Assembly (NCBI RefSeq): GCF_004361735.1
Contig: NZ_SNVV01000010.1
Span: forward strand, 1-64,000
Direction of reading: 5' to 3'
DNA from: Azoarcus indigens
GTDB lineage: Bacteria > Pseudomonadota > Gammaproteobacteria > Burkholderiales > Rhodocyclaceae
Length of the DNA stretch: 64,000 nucleotides
Part shown: positions 53,836-63,704 of the stretch, piece by piece
How positions within the stretch are numbered: the first letter of the stretch is position 1
How the letters are laid out: each line of letters opens with the position of its first letter
Notes under the pieces: model-generated
The model's database searches: none
The model's input: the letters and a program-made list of their open reading frames with translations, nothing else
Told to the model about the DNA's origin: nothing
Position numbers and translations under genes: made by a program

Positions 53836-54839
53836 GCATGACGACGAAAGAGACGAATCCCATGGCCGTCGCCGGACCGGCGCTGGTGCTGCTGGGCCTG
53901 GCGGTATTCCCGGCGGTGGCGCCGCACTTCGGGCTGGACTACTACACCGGCTTCGTGATGCGCATGCTGATCGTGATGCTGATCGCGACCAGCCTGAACT
54001 ACCTGATGGGCTACGGCGGCATGGTGGCGCTGGGCCACGCCGGCTTCGTCGGCGTCGGCGCCTATGCGCTGGTGGCGATGACCGAGGCCGGCGTCACCAA
54101 CGCCTGGGCGCTGTGGGGCGGGGCGATGCTGGCGGCGGCGGTGGCTGCGCTGCTGATCGGCGCGGTGTCGCTGCGCACCAAGGGGGTGTATTTCATCATG
54201 ATCACCCTGGCCTTTGCCCAGATGCTCTATTACCTGGCGGTGTCGCTGCGGGTGTATGGCGGCGACGACGGCTACAACCTGTACTCCCGGCCGGTGCTGG
54301 GCTTCGGCCTGGATGCGGCGGACGATGCCACGCTGTACTGGGTAGTGCTGGCGGTGTGCGCGGCCTGCTTCCTGTTCTTCCACCGCAGCGTGGGCTCGCG
54401 CTTCGGCCAGGCGCTGGTCGGCATCCGCGACAACGAGTCGCGCATGATGGCGCTGGGCTATCCGGTATTCCTGCTCAAGCTCCAGGCCTTCGTCATTGCC
54501 GCGGCGGTGGCCGGGCTGGGCGGCGCGCTGATGGTGACGCAGAACAGCTTCATCAGCCCGAGCAGCATGCACTGGTCGCAGTCGGCGGTGCTCATCGTCA
54601 TCGTCGTGCTCGGCGGGCTGGGGCATCGCTGGGGCGGCGTCATCGGCGCTGCGGTGTGGGTGTCGCTGGAAGAAACCCTGCGCATGAGCACCGAGTACTG
54701 GCACTGGCCGCTGGGCGCGCTGCTGATCACCATCATCCTGTTCGCGCCGGAGGGGCTGGGCGCGCTGTTCCACCGTTCGCCGGCGGGCAAGGGCGAAGGC
54801 CGCGGCGGCATCTTCTATCTGCTGCGGAGGTCGGCATGA
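53832..54839 (+). CDS. ABC importer permease, LivM type
   Basis: This 335-residue permease has the LivM signature LNYLMGYGGMVALGHAGFVGVGAY near residue 55 and about nine hydrophobic segments. The start at 53832 overlaps the livH stop (ATGA); longer frames overlap livH and are rejected. Its own stop overlaps the ATPase gene start. Confidence 0.92.
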   Translation: MSMTTKETNPMAVAGPALVLLGLAVFPAVAPHFGLDYYTGFVMRMLIVMLIATSLNYLMGYGGMVALGHAGFVGVGAYALVAMTEAGVTNAWALWGGAMLAAAVAALLIGAVSLRTKGVYFIMITLAFAQMLYYLAVSLRVYGGDDGYNLYSRPVLGFGLDAADDATLYWVVLAVCAACFLFFHRSVGSRFGQALVGIRDNESRMMALGYPVFLLKLQAFVIAAAVAGLGGALMVTQNSFISPSSMHWSQSAVLIVIVVLGGLGHRWGGVIGAAVWVSLEETLRMSTEYWHWPLGALLITIILFAPEGLGALFHRSPAGKGEGRGGIFYLLRRSA

Positions 54840-55585
54840 CGCTGTTTTCCACCCGTGGCCTGGTCAAGCAGTTCGGCAGCCTGCGCGCCACCGACGATGT
54901 TTCCATCGAGGTCGCGCCGAACGAGGTGCATGCGCTGATCGGCCCCAACGGCGCCGGCAAGAGCACGCTGGTGAACCTCATCTCCGGCATGCTGCCGGCC
55001 GATGGCGGCAGCATTGTGCTGGATGGCGTCGATCTCACCGGCATGCCGCCGCACAAGCGGGTGCGGGCGGGGCTGTCGCGCTGCTTCCAGGTCACCAATC
55101 TGTTCAAGAAGGCCACCGTGCTCAGCAACCTGATGCTGGCGGTGCAGTCGCATCGCGGCAGCAGTTTCCTGCCGCTGGGGCGGCGCGATGGCGAGGCGGA
55201 GTTGATCGAGCGGGCGGTTGCGCTGGCGGGCCGCGTCGGCCTGGGCAGCGAGCTGGACCGCATTGCCGGCAGCCTGCCGCACGGCGCCCAGCGCCAACTG
55301 GACGTGGCGCTGGCGTTGGCGGCCAATCCCAAGCTGCTGTTGCTGGACGAGCCGATGGCCGGCATGGGGCCGGACGAGTCCGCGCGCATGGTGGAGCTGA
55401 TCCAGCTCCTGCGCCGCGACATGGCCATCCTGTTGATCGAGCACGACATGGACGCCGTGTTCAGGCTGGCCGACCGCATTTCGGTGCTGGTGTACGGCAA
55501 GGTGCTGGCCAGCGGCAATGCCGAGCAGATCAAGTCCCATCCGGAAGTGCAGGCGGTGTATCTCGGTTCGGAGGTGGAGGCATGA
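54836..55585 (+). CDS. ABC importer ATPase, LivG type
   Basis: This 249-residue ATPase has the Walker A motif GPNGAGKST (about residue 37), an ABC signature degenerate to SLPHGAQRQLDVALAL, and the Walker B LLLLDEPMAGMG. The missing SGG in the signature is a common LivG variant. It is translationally coupled to both neighbours by ATGA overlaps. Confidence 0.93.
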   Translation: MTLFSTRGLVKQFGSLRATDDVSIEVAPNEVHALIGPNGAGKSTLVNLISGMLPADGGSIVLDGVDLTGMPPHKRVRAGLSRCFQVTNLFKKATVLSNLMLAVQSHRGSSFLPLGRRDGEAELIERAVALAGRVGLGSELDRIAGSLPHGAQRQLDVALALAANPKLLLLDEPMAGMGPDESARMVELIQLLRRDMAILLIEHDMDAVFRLADRISVLVYGKVLASGNAEQIKSHPEVQAVYLGSEVEA

Positions 55586-56298
55586 AGCACGAGGCCCTTC
55601 TGTCCTGTTCCGGCCTGCAGGCCGGTTATGGCGGCAGCCAGGTATTGTTCGGGCTGGATTTCGAGATCCAGCCGGGCGAGGTGATCGGCCTGCTGGGCCG
55701 CAACGGCATGGGCAAGAGCACCACGATCAAGAGCATCGTCGGCCTGCTCGCGCCCAGCCGCGGCGACATCCGCTTCCTTGGCAAGCCCATTGGCGGCCAG
55801 CGCCCGGACGCCATCGCCCGCATGGGCGTGGCCATCGTGCCGGAAGGCCGCCACTGCTTCCCCAACCTCACGGTGCGGGAACACTTGGTGGCCTTCGCCG
55901 ACAACCGTAACGACCTACGTGATGGCTGGACGCTGGAGCGCATCTACGCCCTCTTCCCGCGCCTGAAGGAGCGTGCCGACAACCTCGGCAACCAGCTCTC
56001 CGGCGGCGAGCAGCAGATGCTGGCCATAGGGCGTGCGCTGTCGACCAATCCCCGGCTGTTGATCCTGGACGAGGCCACCGAAGGCTTGGCGCCGGTGATC
56101 CGCGACGAGATCTGGCGCTGCCTGGCGCTGCTCAAGGAGCAGGGGCAAACCACGCTGGTGGTGGACAAGTATGTGGATCGGCTGGTGCAACTGGCCGACC
56201 GCCACCTCATCGTCGAGCGCGGCCGCATCGTGTGGTCGGGTTCGTCTGCAGAACTGGCTGCGGACCGCAGCCTGTGGCACCGCTACATGGGCGTATGA
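55582..56298 (+). CDS. ABC importer ATPase, LivF type
   Basis: This 238-residue ATPase has Walker A GRNGMGKST (about residue 39), the signature LSGGEQQMLAIGRAL and Walker B LLILDEATEGLAP. EGLAP is typical of LivF proteins. It forms the heterodimeric motor with the LivG-type subunit. Confidence 0.93.
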   Translation: MKHEALLSCSGLQAGYGGSQVLFGLDFEIQPGEVIGLLGRNGMGKSTTIKSIVGLLAPSRGDIRFLGKPIGGQRPDAIARMGVAIVPEGRHCFPNLTVREHLVAFADNRNDLRDGWTLERIYALFPRLKERADNLGNQLSGGEQQMLAIGRALSTNPRLLILDEATEGLAPVIRDEIWRCLALLKEQGQTTLVVDKYVDRLVQLADRHLIVERGRIVWSGSSAELAADRSLWHRYMGV

Positions 56299-56405
56299 AC
56301 ACGCGCCCGGCTTTGGTGGCAGGGACGGCGCGATCCACGAGACGCGCTGCCATGCCGTTCTTCATCCGCCGTTCCGCATCCCAAACCCCCCCACGGAGAT
56401 TCACG

Positions 56406-57587
56406 ATGAAAGGCACGCTTACCCGTACCGCCGCCGCCTTGCTGGCGCTTGGCCTGACCTGCGCCCCGGCGCTGGCCGCCGACGAGATCAAGATCGGCTT
56501 CCTCACCACCCTGTCCGGCCCCGGCGCCTCCCTTGGCTCCGACGTGCGCGACGGCTTCAAGCTGGCGTTGACCCATTCCGGCGACAAGCTGGGCGGCCTG
56601 CCGGTGAAGCTGGACGTAGTCGATGACCAGCAGAACCCGCAGACCGGCCGCCAGACGGTGGAGCGCTTCCTCAAGCGCGACAAGGTGGACCTGGTGACCG
56701 GCGTGGTCTTCTCCAACGTGCTGCTGCCGGTGCTGCCGGGCATCCTGCAGGCCAATGTGCCCTACCTGTCGGTGAACACCGGTCCGCGCGACTACGCCGG
56801 GGAAAAGTGTGACCCCAACTTCTTCGCCGTGGCCTGGCAGAACGAAGACATTCCGGCGGCCATGGGCAAGTTCGCCACCGACAAGGGTTACAAGCGCGTC
56901 GCCATGATCGCGCCCAACTACCCCGGTGGCCGCGAATCCCTGGATGGCTTCAAGCGCCTCTACAAGGGCGAGATCGTCGAGGAGATCTACACCAAGCTCG
57001 GCCAGCTGGACTATGCCGCCGAGCTGGCGACCATCCGCGTCGCCAAGCCGGACGCGGTGTTCTTCTTCCTGCCGGGCGGCATGGGCGTGAACTTCATCAA
57101 GCAGTTCGACGGTGCCGGCCTCAACAAGCAGATGGCGCTGCTCGCCCCCGGCTTCTCGGCGGACGAAGACACCATCAAGGCGGTGGGCGAATCCATCGTC
57201 GGCCTGTACAACTCCTCCCAGTGGGCAGCCGACCTGGACAACCCGGCGAACAAGCGCTTCGTCGCCGACTTCGTGAAGACCTACGGCCGCACGCCGACCA
57301 TGTACGCCGCCCAGGCCTACGACACTGCCCTGCTGATCGACAGCGCGGTGAAGAAGGTCGGCGGCAAGATCGAAGACCATGCGGCCTTCCAGAAGGCGCT
57401 GAAGGCGGCGGACTTCCAGTCGGTACGCGGCAAGTTCAGCTTCAACAACAACCAGTACCCCATCCACGATCTGTATATGCGCGAGGTCTACAAGACCGCG
57501 GACGGCAAGATCACCAACAAGACGGTGAGCACGGTGGTGCAGGGCTACAAGGACCCGTTTGCCGGCGAGTGCAAGATGGGCGGCTGA
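56406..57587 (+). CDS. ABC importer substrate-binding protein, LivK-like
   Basis: This 393-residue periplasmic protein has a signal peptide (residues 1-24, ending APALA) and a type I periplasmic-binding fold (IKIGFLTTLSGPGASLGSDVRDGFKLAL, VAMIAPNYPGGRESLDGFK). It defines the specificity of the importer. ATG 56406 follows CGGAGATTCACG. The 107-base gap after livF suggests it may also have its own ribosome loading or processing. Ligand class (aromatic acid) is inferred from neighbours only. Confidence 0.93.
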   Translation: MKGTLTRTAAALLALGLTCAPALAADEIKIGFLTTLSGPGASLGSDVRDGFKLALTHSGDKLGGLPVKLDVVDDQQNPQTGRQTVERFLKRDKVDLVTGVVFSNVLLPVLPGILQANVPYLSVNTGPRDYAGEKCDPNFFAVAWQNEDIPAAMGKFATDKGYKRVAMIAPNYPGGRESLDGFKRLYKGEIVEEIYTKLGQLDYAAELATIRVAKPDAVFFFLPGGMGVNFIKQFDGAGLNKQMALLAPGFSADEDTIKAVGESIVGLYNSSQWAADLDNPANKRFVADFVKTYGRTPTMYAAQAYDTALLIDSAVKKVGGKIEDHAAFQKALKAADFQSVRGKFSFNNNQYPIHDLYMREVYKTADGKITNKTVSTVVQGYKDPFAGECKMGG

Positions 57588-57680
57588 TCCCGGCGGCGGG
57601 ATGGCGCGGCCGGACGGCCGCGCCGGTGTTTTTCGCAAGATGGGCGCGGTGGCCGCAAGGCTCCGCGCCCTTCGTCCTTC

Positions 57681-58166
57681 TTACAGCAGGGCTTCGGCGG
57701 AAACGATGACGCCGTCCTCGTCCGCGTACAGATAGTGGCCGGGCGCGAAGGTGACGCCACCGAAGGTGACGGGTATGTCGACCTCGCCGACGTTGCGCTT
57801 GATGGACTTGCGCGGATGGGTGCCGAGGGCGAACACGCCCAGGTCCATGCCGCCCAGCATCTTGGAATCGCGGATGCAGCCGTACACCACCACGCCCGCC
57901 CAGCCGTTCTTCACGCCCAGCTCGCCGAGCTGGTCGCCGACCAGGGCGCAACGCTGCGAGCCGCCGCCATCCACCACCAGCACGCGGCCATTGCCGGGCG
58001 AGGCGAGGGCGGTGCGGACGAGGGCGTTGTCCTCGAACAGCTTGAGGGTGGAGATGGGGCCGCCGAAGGCGCTACGGCCGCCAAAGCTGCGGAACATGGG
58101 GGCGACGACGCTGACCTTGTCTTCGTGGGCGTCGCACAGATCTGCGGTCTGAATGGCGAGGGACAT
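57681..58166 (-). CDS. rraA: Ribonuclease activity regulator RraA
   Basis: This 161-residue protein matches RraA closely ([59 protein letters not shown]). RraA forms a trimer that inhibits RNase E; related proteins are aldolases of aromatic meta-cleavage pathways, so a metabolic role cannot be ruled out given the neighbouring dioxygenase cluster, but resemblance to E. coli RraA is strong. It is convergent with the ABC operon. Confidence 0.9.
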   Translation of the reverse strand: MSLAIQTADLCDAHEDKVSVVAPMFRSFGGRSAFGGPISTLKLFEDNALVRTALASPGNGRVLVVDGGGSQRCALVGDQLGELGVKNGWAGVVVYGCIRDSKMLGGMDLGVFALGTHPRKSIKRNVGEVDIPVTFGGVTFAPGHYLYADEDGVIVSAEALL

Positions 58167-58329
58167 GCTGGCTCCGTGATGAGGCGGGGACAAACCGGAA
58201 GCGGGGTCCGGACCCGGCGGCGCCGGGGCGTCCGCATCATAACGGATGCTGAGGGAGCTTCGGGCGGCCCGCCGGCCGTCCGTTGTAGGACAGCCGACAG
58301 GGCCGAACGCGACAAGTCGCGCGAAGGAC

Positions 58330-58893
58330 TCAGACCGGACCGCGTGCCTCGCGCACCGCGTTGGTCTTGGTGGCCACCACTTCGTCCCAGCCCACGGTCG
58401 GATACTTGGGGGCGTAGTCACCAAAGGCAGCCGCCACGGTCAGCACCTTGTCGGCGGCGGACTGGCCCTTGAAGTCGCCCTTTTCCAGCTTCAGCTCATC
58501 GATCAGCTCGTTCCACACCATGCCGTCCTGCAGCGGGATCAGAGTGGCGGAACTGCCATTGAACTCGGTGAACAGCGGCTTGGCGACGTTCACCACGAAG
58601 AACAGCAGCTTGCTGTCGGGGGTGAGGTCGGCACCGTACTTCTGGAAGAAGAGCGGCACTTCATCGATGTCGTTCAGCATGCCGCCGGCCATGACGACCT
58701 TGTCGCCATCCGACAGCAGCACCGCGCCCCGCATCACCACCGTGGGCGGCTTGCGGCGGCCCGCCGCATCACCGACCTCGCCTTCGACCAGGACAAGCTC
58801 GCCCCGGTAGGCGGCCTTGCCGGCCTCGCTGGTGGCTTCCTTGAAGTTCATGTTGAACAGCAGCCCTTGTTGCTCATAGCGGTCGAACAGCAT
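58330..58893 (-). CDS. Unrecognised conserved-looking protein
   Basis: This 187-residue protein begins [20 protein letters not shown], has no signal peptide or membrane segment, and contains a central [22 protein letters not shown] and [13 protein letters not shown]. Codon use and a full-length frame favour a real gene, but I do not recognise a family. The next gene downstream on this strand, rraA, starts 163 bases away, so co-transcription is possible. Confidence 0.65.
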   Translation of the reverse strand: MLFDRYEQQGLLFNMNFKEATSEAGKAAYRGELVLVEGEVGDAAGRRKPPTVVMRGAVLLSDGDKVVMAGGMLNDIDEVPLFFQKYGADLTPDSKLLFFVVNVAKPLFTEFNGSSATLIPLQDGMVWNELIDELKLEKGDFKGQSAADKVLTVAAAFGDYAPKYPTVGWDEVVATKTNAVREARGPV

Positions 58894-59028
58894 CTAACAC
58901 TCCTGCTTGGTTTGAGTTAAGAAATGCCAAGCAGTCCTGCAATAACCGCGCCAGGAGAAAGGAAATAGGGCTGGACATGACCGGGGGAAGGGAGCGCGTC
59001 CGCCAAGAACGGAGCCGAAGCAGGGCAC

Positions 59029-59055
59029 AAAAAAACAGCCCCATAAAGGGGCTGT
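59029..59055 (-). terminator. Terminator of clpS-clpA
   Basis: On the minus strand ACAGCCCC and GGGGCTGT form an 8-bp stem with a 5-base loop followed by seven T, 24 bases after the clpA stop. Confidence 0.9.
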
Positions 59056-59079
59056 GTTGCCTGTGACCTTGCTGCGGGA

Positions 59080-61356
59080 TCAGGCGGTGACCGCCTCCGT
59101 CTCGTCGAACACCAGCTTGACCTTCTGCTCGTCGTCCAGGTCGATGGTGACCCTGCCGCCGTTGACCAGCCGGCCGAACAGCAACTCGTCCGCCAGCGCC
59201 GACCGGATGGTGTCCTGGATCAGACGGGCCATCGGGCGGGCACCCATCAGCGGGTCGAAGCCCTTCTCCGCCAGCCAGGTCTTCAACTCGTCGGAGAAGT
59301 GGGCCTCGACCTTCTTCTCGTGGAGCTGGGCTTCCAACTGCATCAGGAACTTGTCCACCACCCGCAGGATGATCTCGTTGTCCAGCGCCTTGAACGGGAT
59401 GATGGCGTCCAGGCGGTTGCGGAATTCCGGTGAGAACATCCGCTTGATCTCCGACATCTCGTCGCCCACCTCGCGCTTGGCGGAGAAGCCGATCACCGAC
59501 TTCTGCATCACGTCCGCCCCTGCGTTGGTGGTCATGATCACGATCACGTTGCGGAAATCCGCCTGTCGGCCGTTGTTGTCGGTCAGCGTGCCATGGTCCA
59601 TGACCTGCAGCAGGATGTTGTAGATGTCCGGATGTGCCTTTTCGATTTCGTCAAGCAGCAGTACGCAATGCGGCTTCTTGGTGATCTGCTCGGTCAGTAG
59701 CCCGCCCTGGTCGAAGCCGACATATCCCGGTGGCGCGCCGATCAGCCGGCTCACCGCATGACGTTCCATGTATTCCGACATATCGAAGCGCACCAGCTCG
59801 ATGCCCAGCGTATAGGCAAGCTGGCGGGCCACTTCCGTCTTGCCGACGCCGGTGGGGCCGGAGAACAGGAAGGAACCGATCGGCTTCTGCGGGTTGCCCA
59901 GGCCGGAACGCGACATCTTGATCGCCTTGGCGAGCGCGTCGATGGCGTTGTTCTGGCCGAACACCACGTTCTTCAGGTCGCGGTCCAGCGTCTTCAGCGC
60001 GGCCTTGTCGTCGTTGGACACGGTGCGCGGCGGGATACGGGCGATCTTGGCGACGATCTCCTCGATCTCGTTCTTGCCGATGGTCTTCTTCTGCTTGGAC
60101 TTCGGCAGGATGCGTTGGGCCGCGCCCGCCTCGTCGATCACGTCGATGGCCTTGTCGGGAAGGTGACGATCGTTGATGTACTTGGCCGACAACTCCGCAG
60201 CGCTGGACAGCGCCGAACTGGAGTACTTGACGCCGTGATGCTCCTCGAAGCGGCTCTTCAGCCCCTTCAGGATTTCCACCGTTTCATTCACCGATGGTTC
60301 GACCACATCGACCTTCTGGAAACGCCGGGACAGGGCGTGATCCTTCTCGAAGATCTGACGGAACTCGGTGTAGGTCGTCGCGCCGATGCACTTCAACTGA
60401 CCGGAGGAGAGCGCAGGCTTCAATAGGTTGGATGCATCCAGGGTGCCGCCGGAGGCTGCACCGGCACCGATCAGCGTGTGGATCTCGTCGATGAACAGGA
60501 TGGCATCCTGGTTCTCGACCAGTTGCTTCAGTACCGCCTTGAGGCGTTGCTCGAAGTCGCCGCGGTACTTGGTGCCGGCCAGCAGGGCACCCATGTCCAG
60601 CGAATAGACTTGCGCATTCTCCAGGATTTCCGGCACGCGGCCTTCGACGATGCGGCGGGCCAGACCTTCGGCGATCGCGGTCTTGCCAACGCCAGCCTCG
60701 CCGACCAGCAGCGGGTTGTTCTTGCGCCGACGGCACAGGGTCTGGATGACGCGCTCGACTTCCTTCTCGCGGCCGATCAGCGGGTCGATCTTGCCCACCA
60801 GCGCTTGCTGGTTGAGATTCTGCGTGTAGTTTTCCAGCGCGCCGCCCGGGGCCTTCTCCTCGTGCTCCTGCTCGCCCTGTTCGGACTCGCTGCGTCCGGA
60901 AGGCGTGCCCGCACCGTGTTGGGGCGTCTTGGCGATGCCGTGGGAGATGAAATTCACCACGTCGAGGCGGGAGATGTTCTGGCGCTGCAGGAAATAGACC
61001 GCATGCGAATCCTTCTCGCCGAAGATTGCGACCAGCACATTGGCGCCGGTCACTTCCTTCTTGCCGGAGGATTGCACATGGAGGATCGCGCGCTGAATCA
61101 CACGCTGGAAGCCAAGGGTCGGCTGGGTATCGATCTCTTCGCTACCTTCGACCTTCGGCGTGTGCTCGTTGATGAAGTTGGTCAACTCGCGCCGCAGTTC
61201 GTCCAGATTGGCTGCGCAGGCGCGCAGAACCTCGGCGGCGGAAGGATTGTCGAGCAGGGCGAGCAGCAGATGTTCCACGGTGATGAACTCGTGGCGTTTC
61301 TGCCGAGCCTCTACGAAGGCCATATGCAGACTGACTTCAAGCTCTTGCGCGATCAT
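59080..61356 (-). CDS. clpA: ATP-dependent Clp protease ATPase ClpA
   Basis: This 758-residue AAA+ unfoldase feeds substrates to ClpP. The N-terminal Clp-N repeats occupy residues 1-145. The first AAA module has Walker [10 protein letters not shown] (about residue 215) and the second has GPTGVGKTE (about 500). An IGF loop for ClpP docking is visible (KSVIGFSAK, about residue 620). The start codon follows the clpS stop directly with no spacer, so translation is coupled. Confidence 0.97.
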   Translation of the reverse strand: MIAQELEVSLHMAFVEARQKRHEFITVEHLLLALLDNPSAAEVLRACAANLDELRRELTNFINEHTPKVEGSEEIDTQPTLGFQRVIQRAILHVQSSGKKEVTGANVLVAIFGEKDSHAVYFLQRQNISRLDVVNFISHGIAKTPQHGAGTPSGRSESEQGEQEHEEKAPGGALENYTQNLNQQALVGKIDPLIGREKEVERVIQTLCRRRKNNPLLVGEAGVGKTAIAEGLARRIVEGRVPEILENAQVYSLDMGALLAGTKYRGDFEQRLKAVLKQLVENQDAILFIDEIHTLIGAGAASGGTLDASNLLKPALSSGQLKCIGATTYTEFRQIFEKDHALSRRFQKVDVVEPSVNETVEILKGLKSRFEEHHGVKYSSSALSSAAELSAKYINDRHLPDKAIDVIDEAGAAQRILPKSKQKKTIGKNEIEEIVAKIARIPPRTVSNDDKAALKTLDRDLKNVVFGQNNAIDALAKAIKMSRSGLGNPQKPIGSFLFSGPTGVGKTEVARQLAYTLGIELVRFDMSEYMERHAVSRLIGAPPGYVGFDQGGLLTEQITKKPHCVLLLDEIEKAHPDIYNILLQVMDHGTLTDNNGRQADFRNVIVIMTTNAGADVMQKSVIGFSAKREVGDEMSEIKRMFSPEFRNRLDAIIPFKALDNEIILRVVDKFLMQLEAQLHEKKVEAHFSDELKTWLAEKGFDPLMGARPMARLIQDTIRSALADELLFGRLVNGGRVTIDLDDEQKVKLVFDETEAVTA

Positions 61357-61665
61357 TCAGTTTTCCTCCATCACGCATGCCAGCGGATGCTGGTGCTGGC
61401 GGGCATAGGAGACGACCTGTTCCACCTTGGTCGAGGCGATGTCCCGGGGGAAGACACCGCACACCCCCATACCCTCTCTGTGGACTTGGAGCATGACCCG
61501 CGTGGCACGTTCGCGGTCCATGCCGAAATATTTCTGGAGGACGACGATCACGAAATCCATGGGTGTGAAGTCATCGTTCAACAGAAGCACCTTGTACATC
61601 GGCGGCGGACGGGTGCGCGTCCGTTGCGCTTCCAACACGAAATCGTCTTGTTTATGCGTGGCCAT
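61357..61665 (-). CDS. clpS: Clp adaptor protein ClpS
   Basis: This 102-residue adaptor delivers N-degron substrates to ClpA. The N-degron pocket is in [20 protein letters not shown] and the family [16 protein letters not shown] is present. ATG 61665 ([12 protein letters not shown]) is the best start; ATG 61674 and TTG 61683 are in frame but give no better ribosome site. It is the first gene of clpS-clpA. Confidence 0.95.
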   Translation of the reverse strand: MATHKQDDFVLEAQRTRTRPPPMYKVLLLNDDFTPMDFVIVVLQKYFGMDRERATRVMLQVHREGMGVCGVFPRDIASTKVEQVVSYARQHQHPLACVMEEN

Positions 61666-61873
61666 GCGGACCATTCTAATCAAGTCGAAGCAGAGTGCAA
61701 CACGCCGCCACGGGACCTATTTGGGGGTATTCCGGCAATTTGCAACACCCCTGAATGCGGTGCCGCAGCGAGGTTCTGCCGCCCTTCTCAAAGCCAGAAA
61801 CGTGCCATCAAAAAGGTGCAAATCCGGCTGCCGTATTGATGCAACGCAGAATTATGAGACTGGAAAGAAATCG

Positions 61874-61902
61874 TTGACGGTGTGCTGACAAGTGCGTAAA
61901 AG
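61874..61902 (+). promoter_or_regulatory. Promoter of the cold-shock gene
   Basis: TTGACG (61874-61879) and TAAAAG (61897-61902) are separated by 17 bases. Transcription from about 61910 would give a leader of about 150 bases, long as in cspA genes. The rest of 61666-62060 holds only this leader and the clpS promoter region. Confidence 0.5.
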
Positions 61903-62060
61903 CTAGCCGGTGCATCGTTCAAGACGTAATGCGCTGGTTCTGTTTGTTGTGGCCGTCCCTTCGGTCCGAATCGGCAGTGCTGGTTGCGCTTGACTTGACA
62001 TGAAGCATCGGCCGGGAGGGACCCGGTCTTGTACCAAGTAACTTTAAGGATTAGGGCAAT

Positions 62061-62264
62061 ATGGCAACTGGCACTGTTAAGTGGTTCAATGATTCCAAGG
62101 GCTTCGGCTTCATTACCCCTGACGATGGCAGCGAAGACCTGTTCGCGCACTTCTCGGCCATCAACATGAGCGGCTTCAAGACCCTGAAGGAAGGCGAGAA
62201 GGTTTCCTTCGAGGTCACGCAGGGGCCCAAGGGCAAGCAGGCTTCCAACATCCAGAAGGCCTGA
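62061..62264 (+). CDS. Cold-shock protein, CspA family
   Basis: This 67-residue single cold-shock domain has both RNA-binding motifs, KGFGFIT (RNP1) and DLFAHFS (RNP2-like), and the typical start [14 protein letters not shown]. It acts as an RNA chaperone. The long leader suggests post-transcriptional control; the gene ends in a strong terminator. Confidence 0.96.
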   Translation: MATGTVKWFNDSKGFGFITPDDGSEDLFAHFSAINMSGFKTLKEGEKVSFEVTQGPKGKQASNIQKA

Positions 62265-62302
62265 TCGTCTCGGCGGGGCCGTCGCTTACAGGCAACGGTC
62301 TG

Positions 62303-62354
62303 CCAGAAAAAGCAGAAGGCCGCCGGGGAACCGGCGGCCTTCTGCTTTTTCTGG
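62303..62354. terminator. Bidirectional terminator between csp and rpmG
   Basis: A perfect 24-bp inverted repeat with a GGAA loop (core GCAGAAGGCCGCCGG / CCGGCGGCCTTCTGC), flanked by AAAAA and TTTTT inside the stem, separates two convergent genes. Confidence 0.9.
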
Positions 62355-62412
62355 AGTGCGTACGGCCGATGCCGTAGGTGTTACGGGGCGGGCTGGGCCC
62401 GCCCGGTGCTGC

Positions 62413-62580
62413 TTACTTCAGTTTGACTTCCTTGTACGGCACGTGCTTGCGAGCAACCGGGTCATACTTGTTGAACTCGAGCTTACCCGGGGTGGTGCGC
62501 TTGTTCTTAGAGGTCGTGTAGAAATGACCGGTGCCGGCAGTGGATTCCAGCTTGATCTTTTCGCGGATGCCTTTGGCCAT
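62413..62580 (-). CDS. rpmG: 50S ribosomal protein L33
   Basis: This 55-residue protein translates as [20 protein letters not shown] through [15 protein letters not shown] to a Lys-rich end, matching the cysteine-free (zinc-independent) L33. It lies 42 bases after rpmB on the same strand, the standard rpmB-rpmG operon. Confidence 0.97.
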   Translation of the reverse strand: MAKGIREKIKLESTAGTGHFYTTSKNKRTTPGKLEFNKYDPVARKHVPYKEVKLK

Positions 62581-62622
62581 GGCTTTCTCCGTTCTGTTCG
62601 GTACGGCGGGGTGGACCCGCGG

Positions 62623-62859
62623 TTACAGCTTCTCGCCGCGGGCGCGAAGCTCGGCAACGACGACGTCGATGCCTTTCTTGTCGATGGTGCGCAGACCCGC
62701 GTTGGAAACGCGCAGGCGGATCCAGCGGTTTTCGCTCTCGCTCCAGAACCGGCGGTTTTGCAGGTTGGGCAGGAAGCGGCGCTTGGTTTTGTTGTTGGCG
62801 TGGGAAACGTGATTTCCCACCATCGGTGCTTTACCGGTCACTTGGCAGACGCGAGCCAT
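62623..62859 (-). CDS. rpmB: 50S ribosomal protein L28
   Basis: This 78-residue protein begins [20 protein letters not shown] and contains [18 protein letters not shown], the L28 signature. ATG 62859 follows GGAGCATCGT; the longer upstream frame is not part of the gene. It is transcribed with rpmG. Confidence 0.97.
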   Translation of the reverse strand: MARVCQVTGKAPMVGNHVSHANNKTKRRFLPNLQNRRFWSESENRWIRLRVSNAGLRTIDKKGIDVVVAELRARGEKL

Positions 62860-62977
62860 ACGATGCTCCAGGGGAATTCGGATTGCGAAAAGCGTTCGAA
62901 TATACCGTAGGTGACTAGGCAAAAGCAAGACCTTGAACGAGCATGCCTCATGCCCGGGCAGGGGAGCCGAACCGGAT

Positions 62978-63661
62978 TCACCTGCGTAGCAGTCCGTGCT
63001 CGGCGAAAGAGTAGGGGCGACCATGGGCTGGGATAATGAAATGGTCCAGAACCCGGACATCCACCAGCCCGAGCGCGTCCGTGAGCGTGCGGGTGAGTAC
63101 CTGGTCAGCGGTGCTCGGTTCGGCGGCCCCCGAGGGGTGATTGTGGGCGAGGATGACCGCCGCGGCGTTGCGGGACAGGGCGAGCTTCACTACCTCGCGG
63201 GGATAAACGCTGGTCTGCGTCAGCGTTCCCCTGAAGAGATCCACCGCTTCGATCAGGCTGTGACGGGCGTCCAGCAGTAGCACGCAGAAGGTCTCATGGG
63301 GAAGGTGACCCAGCCGCAGTTGCAGCCACTCGCGCACTGCAGCGGGCGAGTCGAAGATGTCACGCTCGCTGAGGCGTTCGCTGAGGGCGCGGCGGGCCAG
63401 TTCCATCACCGCCTGCAGTTGGGCATACTTCGCCAGCCCCATGCCGGGGATGGCCGAGAACTCTTCGGCGCCGGCCGCGCAGAGGCGGGTCAGCGTGCCG
63501 AAATGGGCGATGAGGTCGCGGGCCAGGTCCACCGCACTGCGGCCTTTCACTCCGACGCGCAGGAACAGCGCGAGCAGTTCTGCATCCGACAGGGCGTCCG
63601 GGCCGCGGCTGAGTAGTTTTTCCCGCGGTCTTTCTGTTTCGGGCCAGTCCGTGATCGCCAT
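62978..63661 (-). CDS. radC: RadC/YicR family JAB-domain protein
   Basis: This 227-residue protein has an N-terminal helix-hairpin-helix region ([38 protein letters not shown]) and a C-terminal JAMM-type domain with a complete metal motif, HNHPSG plus downstream STADQ. RadC is annotated in DNA repair, but its real activity is unsettled. It is divergent from coaBC, a widespread arrangement. Confidence 0.95.
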   Translation of the reverse strand: MAITDWPETERPREKLLSRGPDALSDAELLALFLRVGVKGRSAVDLARDLIAHFGTLTRLCAAGAEEFSAIPGMGLAKYAQLQAVMELARRALSERLSERDIFDSPAAVREWLQLRLGHLPHETFCVLLLDARHSLIEAVDLFRGTLTQTSVYPREVVKLALSRNAAAVILAHNHPSGAAEPSTADQVLTRTLTDALGLVDVRVLDHFIIPAHGRPYSFAEHGLLRR

Positions 63662-63704
63662 CGCCTTATCCTGTTTGGGTACAACCCGATTTTAGCTGAA
63701 TGTC

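Noticed and set aside
57681-58166. RraA-like protein as the aldolase of the aromatic pathway
   Set aside because: The sequence follows E. coli RraA closely and the gene is convergent with, not part of, the catabolic operons; kept only as an alternative.
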